64,000 nucleotides of DNA, from assembly GCA_029532415.1 (NCBI GenBank), contig JAQOTA010000052.1, positions 2,914,001-2,978,000 on the forward strand, given 5' to 3'. Below are positions 11,008 through 23,588 of this stretch, in pieces. The notes beneath the pieces were generated by a model. The model worked only from the letters and a program-made list of their open reading frames with translations. It ran no database searches and was not told the DNA's origin. This DNA is from Marasmius tenuissimus. Lineage: Eukaryota; Basidiomycota; Agaricomycetes; Agaricales; Marasmiaceae. Each line of letters starts with the position of its first letter. Position 1 is the stretch's first letter. Both the position numbers and the translations under genes were made by a program.

Positions 11008-14000
11008 GCCCCGCACTGAGGAGAAACCGACCTGTAGTATCCGTGTGTAACCGTATGTCGCCCCCATCACGTTTCCCGCGTCCTTACTTCCAAGTGGCGC
11101 CACACCTCACAGGAAATCGGCTCAAATCGAAGCCACGATTTTACGGCTCCGTCTTGAAAACCCTGATTGCATCTGTCTCGCGGACCGCTCTGAATACGAG
11201 GGTAACCGGCCTCCACAAGAAGAGAAACATTGGGATAAACTTATGAACTGTCTGTTTGTCCCTCGCACGAGAATGTGAGTTGCAGACGTCGACAGACGGA
11301 GTGTCCGACATCGAACGTGCCAAAAGAAAGGGGTGCAGACTGCTGTACCACAACGTCCCTGTTCTGTATTGTAGGATAACGCCTGCTGGACCGCGGCCGT
11401 CGTTGCCTCCATCACCGATTCACCGCCCTCGACTGTGCTTCGCGTCCTTTCCTAGATACTAGCAACGAAGAAGACCAGAAAGAGGTTCCTCTCTTTGTCA
11501 GGAGGACGATTGCAAACACAAGCCCCTTCCCTCCAGCTTCTTGAATATTTCTCCGGTGCTATAAAGATTCTCTACCTCGCCCGACGTTACGGAGGATACA
11601 ACGTGGGGGTGGGAGGCTTTTCTTGTGCAGTAGATCGTTATCAACTGCCATACTTGACGCGAAATAGAGAAGAGCGCGACCGCAAGCCATTTGTATCGCC
11701 CTAATACCGTCTCTCCTATGCCTTCCCTATATTGTAGAATGCCTCATCCTATAACCGTGAAACAGGGTGTTGATCGTTTATCTCACTCATACGGTCAGGT
11801 ACATTGAGCATCCGTTCAGTATTCGTTAGGTTGGAATATCGGTCACTGCATGAGCGAAGTTGGTGATGAGAAGCTGTTCGGATGAAGTATTTCGCCGACG
11901 AAGGGTGCATCAAGATTTCTGGTTGGCTTCGCAGTGACGTTGTAGAGAATCCCTGTAGCCTAAAAATCCGTCGGGAAAAGGAGTGACGCCACTAGCTTTG
12001 AGGAGTTCAGTTGAGACGCCTGCTTACCTTGGGTGAGGATTTGTCCAATCCGATCACACATCGGTCCCGACCCTTGCAGACTACAGACCTCGATTGGAGG
12101 TAAAGCGCACCGCTGAAGAAGTACCATGTTGGTGAGAGTGTCTGCTATCGGGGCATAGTGACAGTCACCTGCGAGTATCCCATCAGGTATTCGTTGTTTC
12201 TTTCGTGAGTGCCAGTAACAAGCAGCGGCCGGCGTACAGAACAGTGTACGCGGTGTACTGTGGACGTCGGCTGCAATGTTCCTTAGTACGAGCCCCGTCA
12301 AGCCCGAACAGCAGTGTCCTGATGCCAGCCATCGCCACCTGACGGGTGAGGTGAGTATATTGGGTGTACCGACCTTCGATGCAGTAGTATCGACGTTTCA
12401 CCAGCGCACAAACTCGGTCCCAATTACCGCTCAATCGCTGGAAGAAGGGACTCGCGTTCCGTTAAGGTAGTATAACAGGTTACGGTAAGCCCAATATACC
12501 CAATGCTATTTCGGTCTTTGTGTTACGCCACTTCACCAAGTCGGGATATGTTAGTGCGTAATGGTAAGTCAGCTATGAAGTTCTTTTTAGGACCACCACT
12601 CGACTACATCGTGGCTCATCGTAAAGATTTATGAAGGAATGGTCTGCCACGACCCCGTGAATTCTCTTCCTGGCTCACGGAGTCTTTGCAGAACTGAAGT
12701 GAGCAAGAATGCCACAAGTCCCAGCGACAATTTGCGAGTACACCAAATGAAGCGGACCGGGCAATGATATACAAGATAGGGAAACAAACATTCCTCACTT
12801 TAACACGAACCCAGGTTTGAGATGCTCAAACTCCACAACGTTCTTCATCGAACAGGACTTGTTTTCGGGTTACAGTTGCTATTCGCCCATTGGAACTGCC
12901 ACCGCCTATCTTTCTTCGGAGTCAGGCAGTCGGGCGGGTTCACTGTGACACTAGCACATTTTGGAGACGTGAATTGTAGTATCTCGATATCAGAGTCTTT
13001 CGGACCCACGAAACACGATAATCGAGAATAGATCCCGAGAGAGATGATGAGACCAGCAATCATAAGTGCACCCGTTACTAGAGGGGAGTCAATATGGGAA
13101 CAAAGCTCATAGAAGGCCGCGTCCCATCGCGGTCCATCCCACCCAGCAGTACAACAACGGTCTTTAAACGCTGATAGTACTAAGTAGCCCGTTTGAGTCC
13201 AGAGTACATCGTGAATACCGTCACGATGAGTTTGAACATACGTCATGAAATATAATGGTTCGAACGAAGCTGACCTGGCTTAGAGGATGGCTCCGTTGGC
13301 TTGAGGGCTCTTGATGTGAGGCTCCATCTGGAAGACTGAATTGGGGGGGTGGGACAAACACGAACGATCACGTTTAGTCACAATCACCGCCTTGGTGTCA
13401 CGCTGATCACCGATGTCACGTCTAGACCTGAATGGGAACTCCCACTCTTCCACCACTACCACCACTATATCTACAGATTACAACCGGATATCGTTGCCCG
13501 TCCGGCTCCGAGCTCCCGATAACTGTCGGACGTTCTCTTGGAATAGGTCTTTGTAGAAGAATCGATAGAAAAAGACTGGTCAGTACCTGCTGTAATCACC
13601 CAAAAGGGATGCAGAAGCACGAATTGGTGTTCCAAAAGCAACGTTTCCCAAGAAATCAGGGAGAGGTCATCTTGAACTTTCTTACTTCTTGTCGCGACCA
13701 ATCTTCTTACGAAAGGTAACTGGCACAGACAGATACTAACAAAAGCGATGAGTCGGCACTCTTATGTGCCAATCAGTGGCAACTTTCGACACCACAAGTG
13801 GTATGTTTATCAAATCTATCCTATCCCTCTCATAGGCTCACGTTTGCATCACATATGGGCTGGACGACGAAGGGCGAAAGTACTGTGCCAGCTTCTCTAG
13901 CTGCTTTTTCTGATGCCAGAGGCTCAGGTATGCTGCATGACGCGTTCTCTTCATTCATTATCTGGGCGTTACCACCCCGCTCAGCGCCTCTTTGACCTGG

Positions 14001-14484
14001 TGTCTGATCCCCTCGGATTGCCCAGGTTCATATGAATATGACAAAGAGAACTTCAGTCCGAAGAATGCGACCTGAACGGCTTTGATCCTTGTGTCCAAGC
14101 TGACGGCATTGATTCGGCTCTATCGCCCCATATGTATACACCTGGGACACCTAGTTCTTGAATGCCACCCAAATGCAGTCACATATATGTTGCCGATACT
14201 CATCTTCCGCCCGACTCTCACGCCGTGACAGACCACACCTTCTCCTACCGTCAATCTTTCCTCCCAGCGCCTTACAATTCAGCATACACTCACAGCTTTG
14301 GCTCCGTTCTTGTTACTTATTATCTGCTGCCATCAACCGCGGGCGAACATCGTTGGTCACATACATCCGTCGATCTTGCAAATGCAGACTCAGACCCCAC
14401 GAAAATGGAGAAACTTATAGAACTGTCATTTCCATAAATAAGGGCTCTGGCAGTAGCACTTTCCCGTCTACTATCCGCCCAGAC
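11008..14484. other. gene-poor region
   Basis: About 3.5 kb without a recognised gene. The longest open frame, 12845-13246 on the minus strand (133 residues), has one hydrophobic segment (LVTGALMIAGLIISLGIY) but no known motif and no splice partners that I could confirm. Another at 14158-14437 overlaps the P450 upstream region. This may be decayed coding or mobile DNA, but I cannot demonstrate a family. Confidence 0.4.
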
Positions 14485-16807
14485 ATGCACTACTCGATTA
14501 CTCTCTCCTCGATCGCGGTGGTCGCCTTGCTCATCGTACGCCAGATCTATTCAGCCCGCCGTCGCCAGACTCCACTCCCTCCTGGTCCGAAGGGACTCCC
14601 TATTTTGGGCAACATACGCGACATTGCCAACTGTCAAGACTACCTTTGGATCACTTATTGCCAGTGGGCACAACGCTTCGGAGATGTTTTCCATCTCAAC
14701 ATCTTTGGCACTCACACCATCGTCCTCAACTCACATGAAGCGATCACAGAGCTTCTCGAGAAGAGGTCCCAGAATTACTCGGACCGACCAGGCAGGCCAT
14801 CGTTTCTTCGCCTTGAATACCACCTCGAGATCGACTTACATGCCGTTTTCAGACATGCCTATGCTTTGCGGCCTCGTCGGGTAAGTCCGTTCTTCGTCCT
14901 GTTGTGTGCCTTTAACTAATCCGTCGTCGATTGATTAGAGGAGATTGGTTAATCGCTTGTGAGGACTTCAGATCGCTCAAACTCATTTGAATACTGATTG
15001 GGCGATGCAGTCATGAGGTACTCCGATTCATGGAGGTGCGGGCTTTCACTGTTCCCTGGCGTGCGAACTTTGCCTGACTTGGGAACCTGCAACTCAGGCT
15101 GCATCGCAAGACGTTCCATCAATCATTCCAGAGCTCCGACCTGCCAACGTATTACGACATACAACGAGACGCGGTGACTGACCTTGTAGGGAAGCTCACA
15201 ACAACTCCGGAGGCTTTTTATGATCATATCAACTAGTGAGTCAATGGGTTTCAGACATGTTTCTGCTCGTTCATGACAGACGCAGTTTCGCCGGGTCAAT
15301 TGTTTTGAAAATTATCTATGGGTATAAGCTGAAGACCGAGAATGACCCTTACCTGGAGATCATGTACAGGGCAGTGGAAGGCATAGTTCCTGCGATGAAC
15401 CATGGAACCTTTTGGGTGGACTATCTCCCCATCTTGAAGCATGTCCCAGGTAGGTCTTGTCTGCCTTTGTGTCAGATTATGTTACTCACATCTCTCCAGC
15501 GTGGTTCCCTGGAGCCTCCTTCAAGAGGAAGGCCCGAGTATGGCTCGCGAATAATAAGGAGCTGAAAGATAAGCCATGGGAATGGGTGAAACAAGGAGAA
15601 GTACGTTTGCTGCGCCATCAGCATATATTCAAGCGTCTCACAAGCTCACCCCATCGGCTAGGCCGCTGGAATAGCCGACTCATCGTTCTGCACTCAGACC
15701 GCAGAACGTCTAGGGATCACCTTAGGAGAGGGGTCTGAGATGGAAGAGATGCTCAAGAATTGCGCTTTCTCGGCGTATGCAGGTAACGCCATTATCCGTA
15801 CCTCTCAATTCCCACTGACGCCCGGTAACTCGTACTGACAGCGGGTGCAGAGACGGTAAGACGATGCTTCTGGCGATTTACACCTGGGGCCTCCAATACT
15901 CACATTGTTATAATCAGACTGTGTCGGCGCTTCTAACGTTTATCCTTGCGATGACCCTCCACCCGGAAGTCCAGGTCCGCGCACAGAAGGAGATCGAAAG
16001 CGTGGTGGGACCTGGGGGCCTTCCCGACATTAACGATAGGAGCAGCCTACCTTATATCAATGCCATCATCGCTGAGGTGCTGAGATGGCATCCGGTATTA
16101 CCTCTCTGTGAGTAACTAGATTGATCTTCTCTTCTCCTGTTTATAACCTTCGCCCAAGCCCTCCCTCATCGAGCCGTGAAAGACGATGTTTATGCGGGCT
16201 ACCACATTCCTGCAGGTGTGTGAAGTATCGTTCTGATTTCGATCGTCCTGATCGGAGTACTCGAAGGTGCAACTGTCATCGGCAACGTCTGGTACACTTT
16301 GTCACACCTACAGCTAAAATCGATGCTTATTCGTTTCTAAACAGGGCTATAATGCACGACGAAACCTTGTATGGTCCCCGCGTCGGGGACTTTAACCCGG
16401 ACAGGTTCATGAAGACTGATGGGAACAACCCACCTCACCCCGAGCAGTTCGCGTTTGGGTTTGGTCGAAGGTAATTAGTACCCCTCAATCACGACCTTCT
16501 TCTCTTCCCCAGCCGCTGACCGGGATCACCTATTGTCTGATATCCACAGAGTATGCCCCGGACAGACCTTTGCAATGAACTCTTTATACCTCGCGGTCTC
16601 GAATGTCCTCGCCAGCTACACTATCGCCAAGCCATTCGATGAGAACGGTAATGAGTTCGACCCGAAGGTCGATTACACCCCCAATCCAACCAGGTTGGTT
16701 GTTCTTCTTTGGTATGACTTGCGACTCACGCCCGTGATCTCAGCATCCCGGAACCGTTCAAATGTAGATTCGTCCCCAGGTCCCCCGTGAGAAACACGGT
16801 TGTGTAG
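14485..16807 (+). CDS. cytochrome P450 monooxygenase
   Basis: Membrane-anchored heme-thiolate monooxygenase. The ATG at 14485 gives an N-terminal anchor (ITLSSIAVVALLIV), the proline hinge PLPPGPKGLPILGN and the early SRS region. Later exons carry the I-helix AGAETTVSALLTF (split by a small intron), the K-helix ExxR as EVLRWHPVLPL, the PERF-like FNPDRFM and the heme loop FGFGRRVCPGQ with the Cys ligand. The last exon reads PEPFKCRFVPRSP and ends at TAG 16805-16807. The pattern resembles the expanded P450 clans of wood- and litter-decay fungi; substrate unknown. Between about 14800 and 15110 the exon path is not clean: alternative short exons give conflicting frames, so a frameshift there cannot be ruled out. 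No adjacent biosynthetic genes indicate a pathway. Confidence 0.88.
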
Positions 16808-17507
16808 AATGTAGACCATTGCGCGCATGAGAAAGATCTAATAATGACAGGACGCAAACCACTCCCTTGTGCGACGATCTGCGCCTGGCCGAGTCGTGCC
16901 AATTCGATTGTACGATTCTAGAGTTTTTACCTTTGTTACAGTTGTAATCATGGTTTCGAAATATAGATGGTATCGCCTGTTTCGAGCCTTTCCTTTCTCG
17001 TTGTTCGAGGTCCGATGTCCTCGCTAGCGTATACTAGGCATACTGAAGGTCGATTGATAGGTAAAACGTGTGCCAAAACTTCAATGAGTAATCTCAATGA
17101 GCGTGAACGAGGTCAAGATCGAAAGTTGGAAGGGTCTAACCCCCTCTCATCTCCAGCACGTCCAAGATCCTATGCATGAGCAATACACATGATTTCTCCA
17201 TTCCTACACCCTCCTGGAACCCTTCCCTCGACTTCAAGATGGTGGGCGAGAACTTCCCGCTCGCCCCGTACCACACATTCATTATCGCACAGTACGTAGG
17301 TACACTAAATGAACGCCGTTGTAAATGAGAGACTATGTAAATGAGTCCTATATGTATGTAAATGTATGTACCACGATCCAGCAGAGAAAGCAATGCGAAA
17401 ACAAGCGTCGTAAGGATATCATATGTATGTGTGTAGAGTCCCATTCCAGAGAACCAGAGAGAAGAACCGACCCCCCAAACCCGATGTAAGTCCTCCGTTT
17501 GCGTGGT
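16808..17507. other. convergent 3' intergenic region
   Basis: The P450 (plus) and the CorA gene (minus) converge here. The stretch should hold both 3' UTRs. No gene or repeat was seen. Confidence 0.5.
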
Positions 17508-20017
17508 CTACGCTGTCTTCAACGTCTGCATATAGTGTATCGTCAATCGAAGGGTACGGAGAAGGACAAGGATTGGGGAGGGGAAACCCACCTTGACAGC
17601 TTTCTTTGTCAGCATCTTTTTCTTGATGAACCGGAGGACCCTCTTGATGTCTGGCATCAAGAACGTTGGGATGACCACTGCCATGACCGGAATGGCGATT
17701 TTCCAGAACCTGTTCAAATAGTTCAGTCGACTTGACGCCTTTGAACGAGCGTGCGCAGGAGGAAAACGCACAGCAAATCCGAATTTTGATTGACGGACCA
17801 CATAGGTTCGAAGTTCATACCCTACAGCATTTTCTGGTCAATCGCGCGGAGAAGTAAGAAATCAAATTGGCGTACGAAGTAACCGGTTAGCAATGTCAAT
17901 GGAAGGAAGACGATTGTCGCTAATGTGAGTCGACGCCTGTGTCGCGAAGGGCAGTGTTAGTCAAATGGGATCGGGCGATCTAGGCGAGATGAAAGAAGAC
18001 GCACATTACTTCGTTCATCTCGTACGAGGTCATCTAGAGGAGGGAGCGGGGGGGCTGTTAGAATCCAGACCACAGCCAGACAGTAAGGGACGTACATTGA
18101 AGGTGTAGTTGATCAGGTTCTCGCTGATAGCAGCGAACATGTCCAAACTGCTCAGAACGTACTCCATGTGATCATACACGTCGGCCTGTGTGGTATGCGT
18201 GAGTGCCCAGACTCGGGGTACGCGAAGAAAAAAAAGTGTCTTACGAGGTATATTTTGCTCTTGTGACTCATGTATCCCTCAGCTTTGACCTCTCCTTGCC
18301 TTGAGGGATCGATCAAGGCCGCACAGCGGTCCAAGTCGTACCTCCTCAAACCATAGACGAGAACTTTGATGGGCTCCAACGTTCGTTTCAGAAGAATGAG
18401 ATCCTCCGAGAATATGTGCACTATGGGAGTGCGTGTGAGCAGAGACCTCGAGAAAAGGACACGAACTACGCACAATTTCGAACCGTTGAAACATCAGGTC
18501 TCAACAAGATCCGGCTTTCAAAGCCCTTGATTTTGGCCTCGAATTCTTCAATAACAACGACAGCTTTGTCGACGACTACGAGGATCCATTAAGGACCATA
18601 AACGTGTGTTCTTTGATGTACCACTTACTGAGATCCAGCAGACTTTGCACCAGTAAGGACGGATCGGAAGATGTTCGCAGACCAGTATCCCGTTGTTGTA
18701 AACGTTGCAGGATGGGTTGTGTCATGGCCAGATCTGGATAGCGATGCATGGTGATCACCGTGCCTAAGCACAGGACAGGTAAGAATAGAATGGGTGGTAA
18801 ACGATTGCCACATACCATCCCGGTACAAAAAGATGAAGAAGGGGGTCTGCCTGACGTTAACCTTCTCCCCCTGGCAAGGAGGTGAGCTATCACTCGAGGA
18901 AGAGATAAGAATCATCCTGACCTTCTTGAGAGCTTGGACCTTGACTTCAGCTTCTTGTACTCTTTTCCGCCGAGTATCAGTACGTGTGAAGCTGAACAAG
19001 CCCCCTCTTCCTCTTTCGACATCGCGAGCCATCATTTTGTTCTTCTTGTTCCTCATATTTGTCGTCGACGTGCGCGAAACGGGAGTTGAGCCATAATAAA
19101 GGGTTTTGTCCTCGTCCATGTAATCCATCCTCATCTTGTCTTCCTCTGTCAAAGGCTCTGGTGAACTTGAACGCGGGATGTCGATGTCGTCCGCTAGCGT
19201 TGATCCGGCTACGGCAGCAGTGCCACATTTCATCTGCTCCTCCTCGTCTTCGTCATGACCGAGTTCGTGGCACACGACCCGTAGGAAGAGATGCTTAGGA
19301 TAGTAGTCGGCTTTGGACCGGACATTGGTACGTGCATGGAACACATCTTCGAGGGCAAGGGGATGTATGTCTAGGCGTGGTAAAAACGAAAGAACAATTC
19401 AGTAAAATTCGCTTGTAAAAAAAGCAAAGGCTGAATGACGCACCGTACTTCAATGATACAGCTTTCATGACATCCCAACTCAGCCCTCCAATATTGATCC
19501 ACCTCACTTTCGCCCATGGCTCTCTTTTGCTCGCCCTGGGGTCTGCCATGAGGTTGACGAATTCCCTGTTCGTCATACGTCCATAGGAATACTTGAGGCT
19601 CGAATAATCCACAACTTGAATAACACAATCCGCCCTAACTTTCCCAAACTGCGCATCGGCGGATGCGCGACGTGGGTCAACTCCTGGTTCCCCACCAACC
19701 CCACCCGTGATCATCATAGAAGTACTGCGACGCATGGCCATTACCTTGCGTGCAGCCGAGCGAAAGCGATCTATGGGGCGCTGGGTGGGTCGGACAGGAG
19801 AAACTGGTACCACCCTCGATGATCCAGCGTTGGATGGTCGACCCGGATTGCTCTGAGTTCGTTCGAGTGCCGTCGCTAGCTGAACTGGTGAAGGAATTCG
19901 TTGGCGACCACTGTAAGTAGGAGAAACGGCGGCTGGAGCATCATTGTCTTCAGCGTCGCTGAGGTCCGGCGTCAGCGACACACCGTCAGAATCACTGAAA
20001 CTGTTTTCTCGCGGCAT
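17508..20017 (-). CDS. CorA-family magnesium transporter
   Basis: Mg2+ channel/transporter of the CorA/Alr1/Mnr2 type. The ATG at 20017 opens a long Ser/Pro-rich cytosolic N-terminus (MPRENSFSDSDGVSLTPDLS). The CorA core follows: VRWINIGGLSWDVMKAVSLKY, ALEDVFHARTNVRSKADYY, KHLFLRVVCHEL, an acidic linker, FFIFLYRDGTVITMH, SLLVQSLLDL, HIFSEDLILLKRTLEPIKVL and DVYDHMEYVLSSLDMF. The two membrane helices are LTLATIVFLPLTLLTGYF and KIAIPVMAVVIPTFLM. The signature GMNF follows the first helix directly after an intron (plus-strand bases near 17811-17825). The last exon after a 73-base intron codes TLKTA, stop at 17508-17510. The long N-terminus and acidic insertion resemble fungal Alr1/Mnr2 proteins of plasma membrane or vacuole; which membrane cannot be read from sequence. 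Confidence 0.92.
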
Positions 20018-20610
20018 TTTTAGTCGCGATGATGGTGGTATGGAGCAAAGGTTCTGGGGATCAGGGAGGAGTTAGGTCGGTGGATGAAACATTCAGATAA
20101 TATAGCGCCCTTGCGCCAGCGGTAGGTCAGGGACACATCATACATGCTGCACCCTGAGACTCCCACGATACAGTATTTTTATCCCGCTAATTTAGTTTAT
20201 GTAGTTGGAAACGTTCGCTACCAACGGATGTCGGATAATTTTCTATGAACTCTCTTCTGGAGCTGATAAGTATTTACAGCTGCTCGAGTTTGTGAAATGG
20301 CGAAGATACAGGGACCAAAGGGTCGCGGCAATCGCGTGCGTAGAAGGCAATGCTCACTGGAAATGGCCCCCGAGTCGTAGACAGGGTGCTTGTCTGGCCC
20401 GTCAATCAATCGCTGAATCAATGAATGTGCCTTGCTATGATTCTAATCAGTGAACCAATTGTATGTTTTGTTACTGGGATCGACCGAGACCCCCATATAT
20501 ACATACCGCCGCCAGGCCCTTCGCGTCTTCGTCAGGATGACGAGAGTCCTGCAACGTTGTTGACTCTGCAGGCTTCACAGTAGACGACGTAGTTGACCCT
20601 TCGTGTTAAC
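20018..20610. other. divergent promoter region of the CorA gene
   Basis: About 590 bases upstream of the CorA start on the minus strand. Only short unsupported open frames occur. No RNA gene or repeat was recognised. Confidence 0.4.
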
Positions 20611-20902
20611 ATGTCCTTCTCGAGCGATACGCTCGTAATCGGGTGGCCTTGGGGTATTTTTGGAGCTATGGCATGCGGGAAAGACTCGATTGAGTGGGGC
20701 AATATACTATCAATCATTGCAGGAGGTATGTAACTTGATAGATTCCATAGCCACAAACTCGAGATGGAGATTTTCTCCTGGATACCGCCACTTAGCATTG
20801 TATGCCTTTATGAATGAACTATGGACGTCCCCCCAAAATCATGCGGAGAGCCAGAAGCTGAGTCGAATTGCCAGGATGTTTCCTGCGACGCGAGGATTAT
20901 AA
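20611..20902 (+). CDS. possible small protein of 73 residues
   Basis: Tentative. ATG at 20611, exon to 20725 (MSFSSDTLVIGWPWGIFGAM..ILSIIAG), a 70-base GT-AG intron and exon 20796-20902 (ALYAFMNELWTSP..RMFPATRGL) before TAA. The hydrophobic first half could be a weak membrane or signal segment. No family is recognised. The phase-consistent splice is the only support, so chance is a real alternative. Confidence 0.3.
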
Positions 20903-21109
20903 CCAGGTACTATGTACAGATTGAGGATTGCCATGGAGAGAGGCAGATTGCGGCCAGACTTGAGCTTGAACTTCAAGTTGAACACATTCTGTCTGGAACG
21001 GTACTACTCTTTGAGTTGAGAATGATTCGCGCAGTGTGGGAATAGGTGGGTAAGCCGGCCCGCTCGACCCTCAACGTCTAGCAAGTCTCTAGCTCTCACT
21101 CCAACCACC

Positions 21110-21927
21110 ATGTTCTCGATGCTCCCGACTATGTTCTTTCTGGCCTCATTGGCCATATCAAGCTTTGCGAACACAGAAATTGTCAACTTTGATGCGTCCT
21201 CGAAAGGTATAGAAGTTGCACTGGAAATTGATTGGTAAGGTCGCTTCGCTTCTTGTTTCTGACCGCTAACGTCGATCCTGAAGGCCCGCATTGCACCCCA
21301 GAGATCATGAACGGATACTACAAGTCAATTCAACTGCTGATAACCAAACCCGGGTATCTGAAGGAGGACCTTGCACGGTCTTAGAAGGCTTGGGACCGTG
21401 CCAAAATGAAGTGTGGTTGATGCTAGCCCTGGATGAAGGCGAATGGCAATCATTCTCCAAGTTCACTCTACGCGTTTCGTGGCCTGCGAATGTGAGTCGT
21501 TGCTCAGCTTGAATCAACACAACTCATCTTTGACCATGATCACGACTATAACCAGTACCCAACTGATTTCTCCATCGACGTCCTCTCGTCTGAAGCAGTC
21601 GCATCATATTTCCACTGGCAACCATCCAAGTCGAATTCAACCACGAGCGTACCGACACGTGTCAAATATGCTAGAATCACAGCTCTACACACTGGTGTAA
21701 TTGTCCCCGCCTTGTCCCATATACAACCGAAACTGGTGCCGTTCGTTGTCACTCTGGAAGGTCTCTACTTTGGGGTTCTTCCAGAATCTGTGGTACCCAT
21801 CGTTCTATGTCTCGCGGTGGTATTGCTGGGACTATACTTCATTGTGCCGAAGGTGGTGAGAGGTGTGGAAAGAGTAGCGCAGGATGCCAGGCTGGAGTTG
21901 ACAGAGATGAAGGGAAAGAGAGAATAA
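21110..21927 (+). CDS. predicted type I ER membrane protein
   Basis: Three exons splice in frame. Exon 1 (21110-21234) has a signal peptide MFSMLPTMFFLASLAISSFA and NTEIVNFDASSKGIEVALEID. Exon 2 from 21284 continues WPALHPRDHERILQVNST with an N-glycosylation site, CQNEVWLMLALDEGEWQSF and FTLRVSWPAN. Exon 3, after an intron ending near 21544, reads YPTDFSIDVLSSEAVASYF, then TPLYFGVLP-like LEGLYFGVLPESVVP and a single membrane helix (IVLCLAVVLLGLYFIVP) with a charged tail. The topology is a lumenal domain with a C-terminal anchor. I do not recognise the family with certainty. The layout resembles PIG-X/Pbn1-type GPI-mannosyltransferase subunits, but I saw no decisive motif. Confidence 0.7.
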
Positions 21928-22255
21928 TTTTGGGACATCTCGGGTTCTCCCGGTCATTCACATCTCGCTTCACGACCAAATATCTCACCAAAGCCTCGTT
22001 CTTGGCTCCCATCATCCCTCCGTACACGCAAAACCAGGTGTCAACTCGAGTTTCCATCGAGTCACTCTCCAGATGTTGGACTGTCGCGGTTCGCTGGCAA
22101 TCCAATCCAATGAAATGTCTTCCCCGGTGCAATCGAGTACACCTTCGTTTTGGTGGGGAAGTACACAGCAGCTCCAGCGAAGATGATTGGACTATGCAGA
22201 GCAGAGTATCATAGTTGGGAACTAAATAGGTACGAGTGATTGTCTGTTGTACAGT

Positions 22256-23523
22256 TTAGGAAAGATACGTCTGAATGATCTCCTTCGCCGTTCCGTCGAC
22301 TTTCCCGAATACCTCCAGGATCTCCGTCCACAACTTCTTCTCCAACTTCTGTCCGTCGTCGCTCAGGATAGGGTCGCTACATTCTGACACCCGACTGAAC
22401 GAGAGGTAGCTTCCTCGTACCTCCGCCTCCCGGTCTCGGTGTCCAATGGCAGCGAAAAGGAGTTGTCGACTGCCTTCCTCGGTGGTGAAGGCGAGTTTCG
22501 CTCTCATGTTCCGAAGGTGCTCGGCCTGATCACCCTCCACGTCACGGCCAAGCTCACTATAGCAGAATCCGGGGTTGACGGAGCAGGCGGTTACGTCTGG
22601 AAGACGTTGCTGAAGGGCTCGGATGAACAAGACACCAAGAGCTGAGGTTCGGGGAGTGAAGCGTCAATGGGAAGGGTGATTAACTCAAGGTTGCAAACTC
22701 ACCTTTTGTTTCAAAATACCTGTTGCTGTGGTTCAAGGAAGCACCGATTGATAAGTAGGTTTGTAGGCTCTGCAACACAGATTACTTACTCAATCTTCCG
22801 GTCAAAATAACTCTTGTCATTCAAGAATTTCAGCGAGTTTGGCGCATCGAGCACCTCAGTCACTGGAGTAGTCGTCCAGTAGTGTACATCACTCGACACC
22901 GACACGATTCGAGGAGTAGTCTTGGGATATTTCTTCGCAGTTTCCAGCAGCTTGGGAAGGTGGAGGACAATGTGAAGCGCAGGTCCGAGAACGTTGGACT
23001 GAAGACTGAAATCCAAGATCATGTCGTGAGCCCCCTCCTGAGGGTCGAGAGTACTGGAAGCTAGGACTTACTTGTGGTCCCAACCATCTTCGGTCAGTTT
23101 GTATTCATTTGACGCGATACCAGCGTTTTCAACTAGTATATCAAGCCGTTCGAGTTGGCTTATCTTGTCTTTGGTCGCCGAAATCGACTTGAAGGAGTTC
23201 AAGTCTACAATCCAGAGCTCGACATTTTGGAACCCGGTTTCGGCTTTGATGCCTGCGTACGATACAGGTTAGTGTCGCGGATATCGGATGAGAAAGCCGA
23301 AGGAAAACTCACGGTTCAGAGCGTCTTGGCCTTTCTTCTCGTTCCTGCACACAATGACCAGCTTCTGAGGCCCACGAGTAGCGAAATGCTTCGCGGCTTC
23401 GAAACCTAGTCCCGTGTTGGCGCCTACGACCACGACGACCTGGCCGTCCAGAGAGACGCCTTCGACGGCAGGAGGCATACCTGCCAGTTGTTCTTGTTGG
23501 AATTGCTCTTGAGTTAGAATCAT
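22256..23523 (-). CDS. short-chain dehydrogenase/reductase, copy SDR-1
   Basis: NAD(P)-dependent oxidoreductase of the retinol-dehydrogenase/WWOX-like SDR group. From the ATG at 23523: MILTQEQFQQEQLAGMPPAV, Rossmann motif GANTGLGFEAAKHFA, CRNEKKGQDAL, ELWIVDLNSFKS, LDILVENAGIAS (NAG motif), LQSNVLGPAL, RIVSVSSDVHYW (catalytic Ser), NRYFETK (catalytic YxxxK) and SVNPGFCYSELGRD. It ends TAKEIIQTYLS, stop at 22256. About six exons, roughly 330 residues, no membrane anchor. It is almost the same as SDR-2 at 34820-36086 in opposite orientation, introns included: the 66-base intron at 23006-23071 differs from its counterpart at one base. A third, more distant copy lies at 47269. Substrate unknown. 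Confidence 0.9.
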
Positions 23524-23578
23524 GATGGCTTGAGTAGAAAGTAGTGAAGAATGATGGTCTCAGAGAAATCTTTGGTCC

Positions 23579-23588
23579 ATTTTATACC
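23579..23588 (-). promoter_or_regulatory. TATA box of SDR-1
   Basis: On the minus strand the sequence reads GGTATAAAAT, about 55-65 bases upstream of the SDR-1 ATG. The same element occurs at a similar distance before SDR-2. Confidence 0.55.

Noticed and set aside
12845..13246. Minus-strand frame with one hydrophobic segment
   Set aside because: No recognised family and no convincing neighbouring exons.
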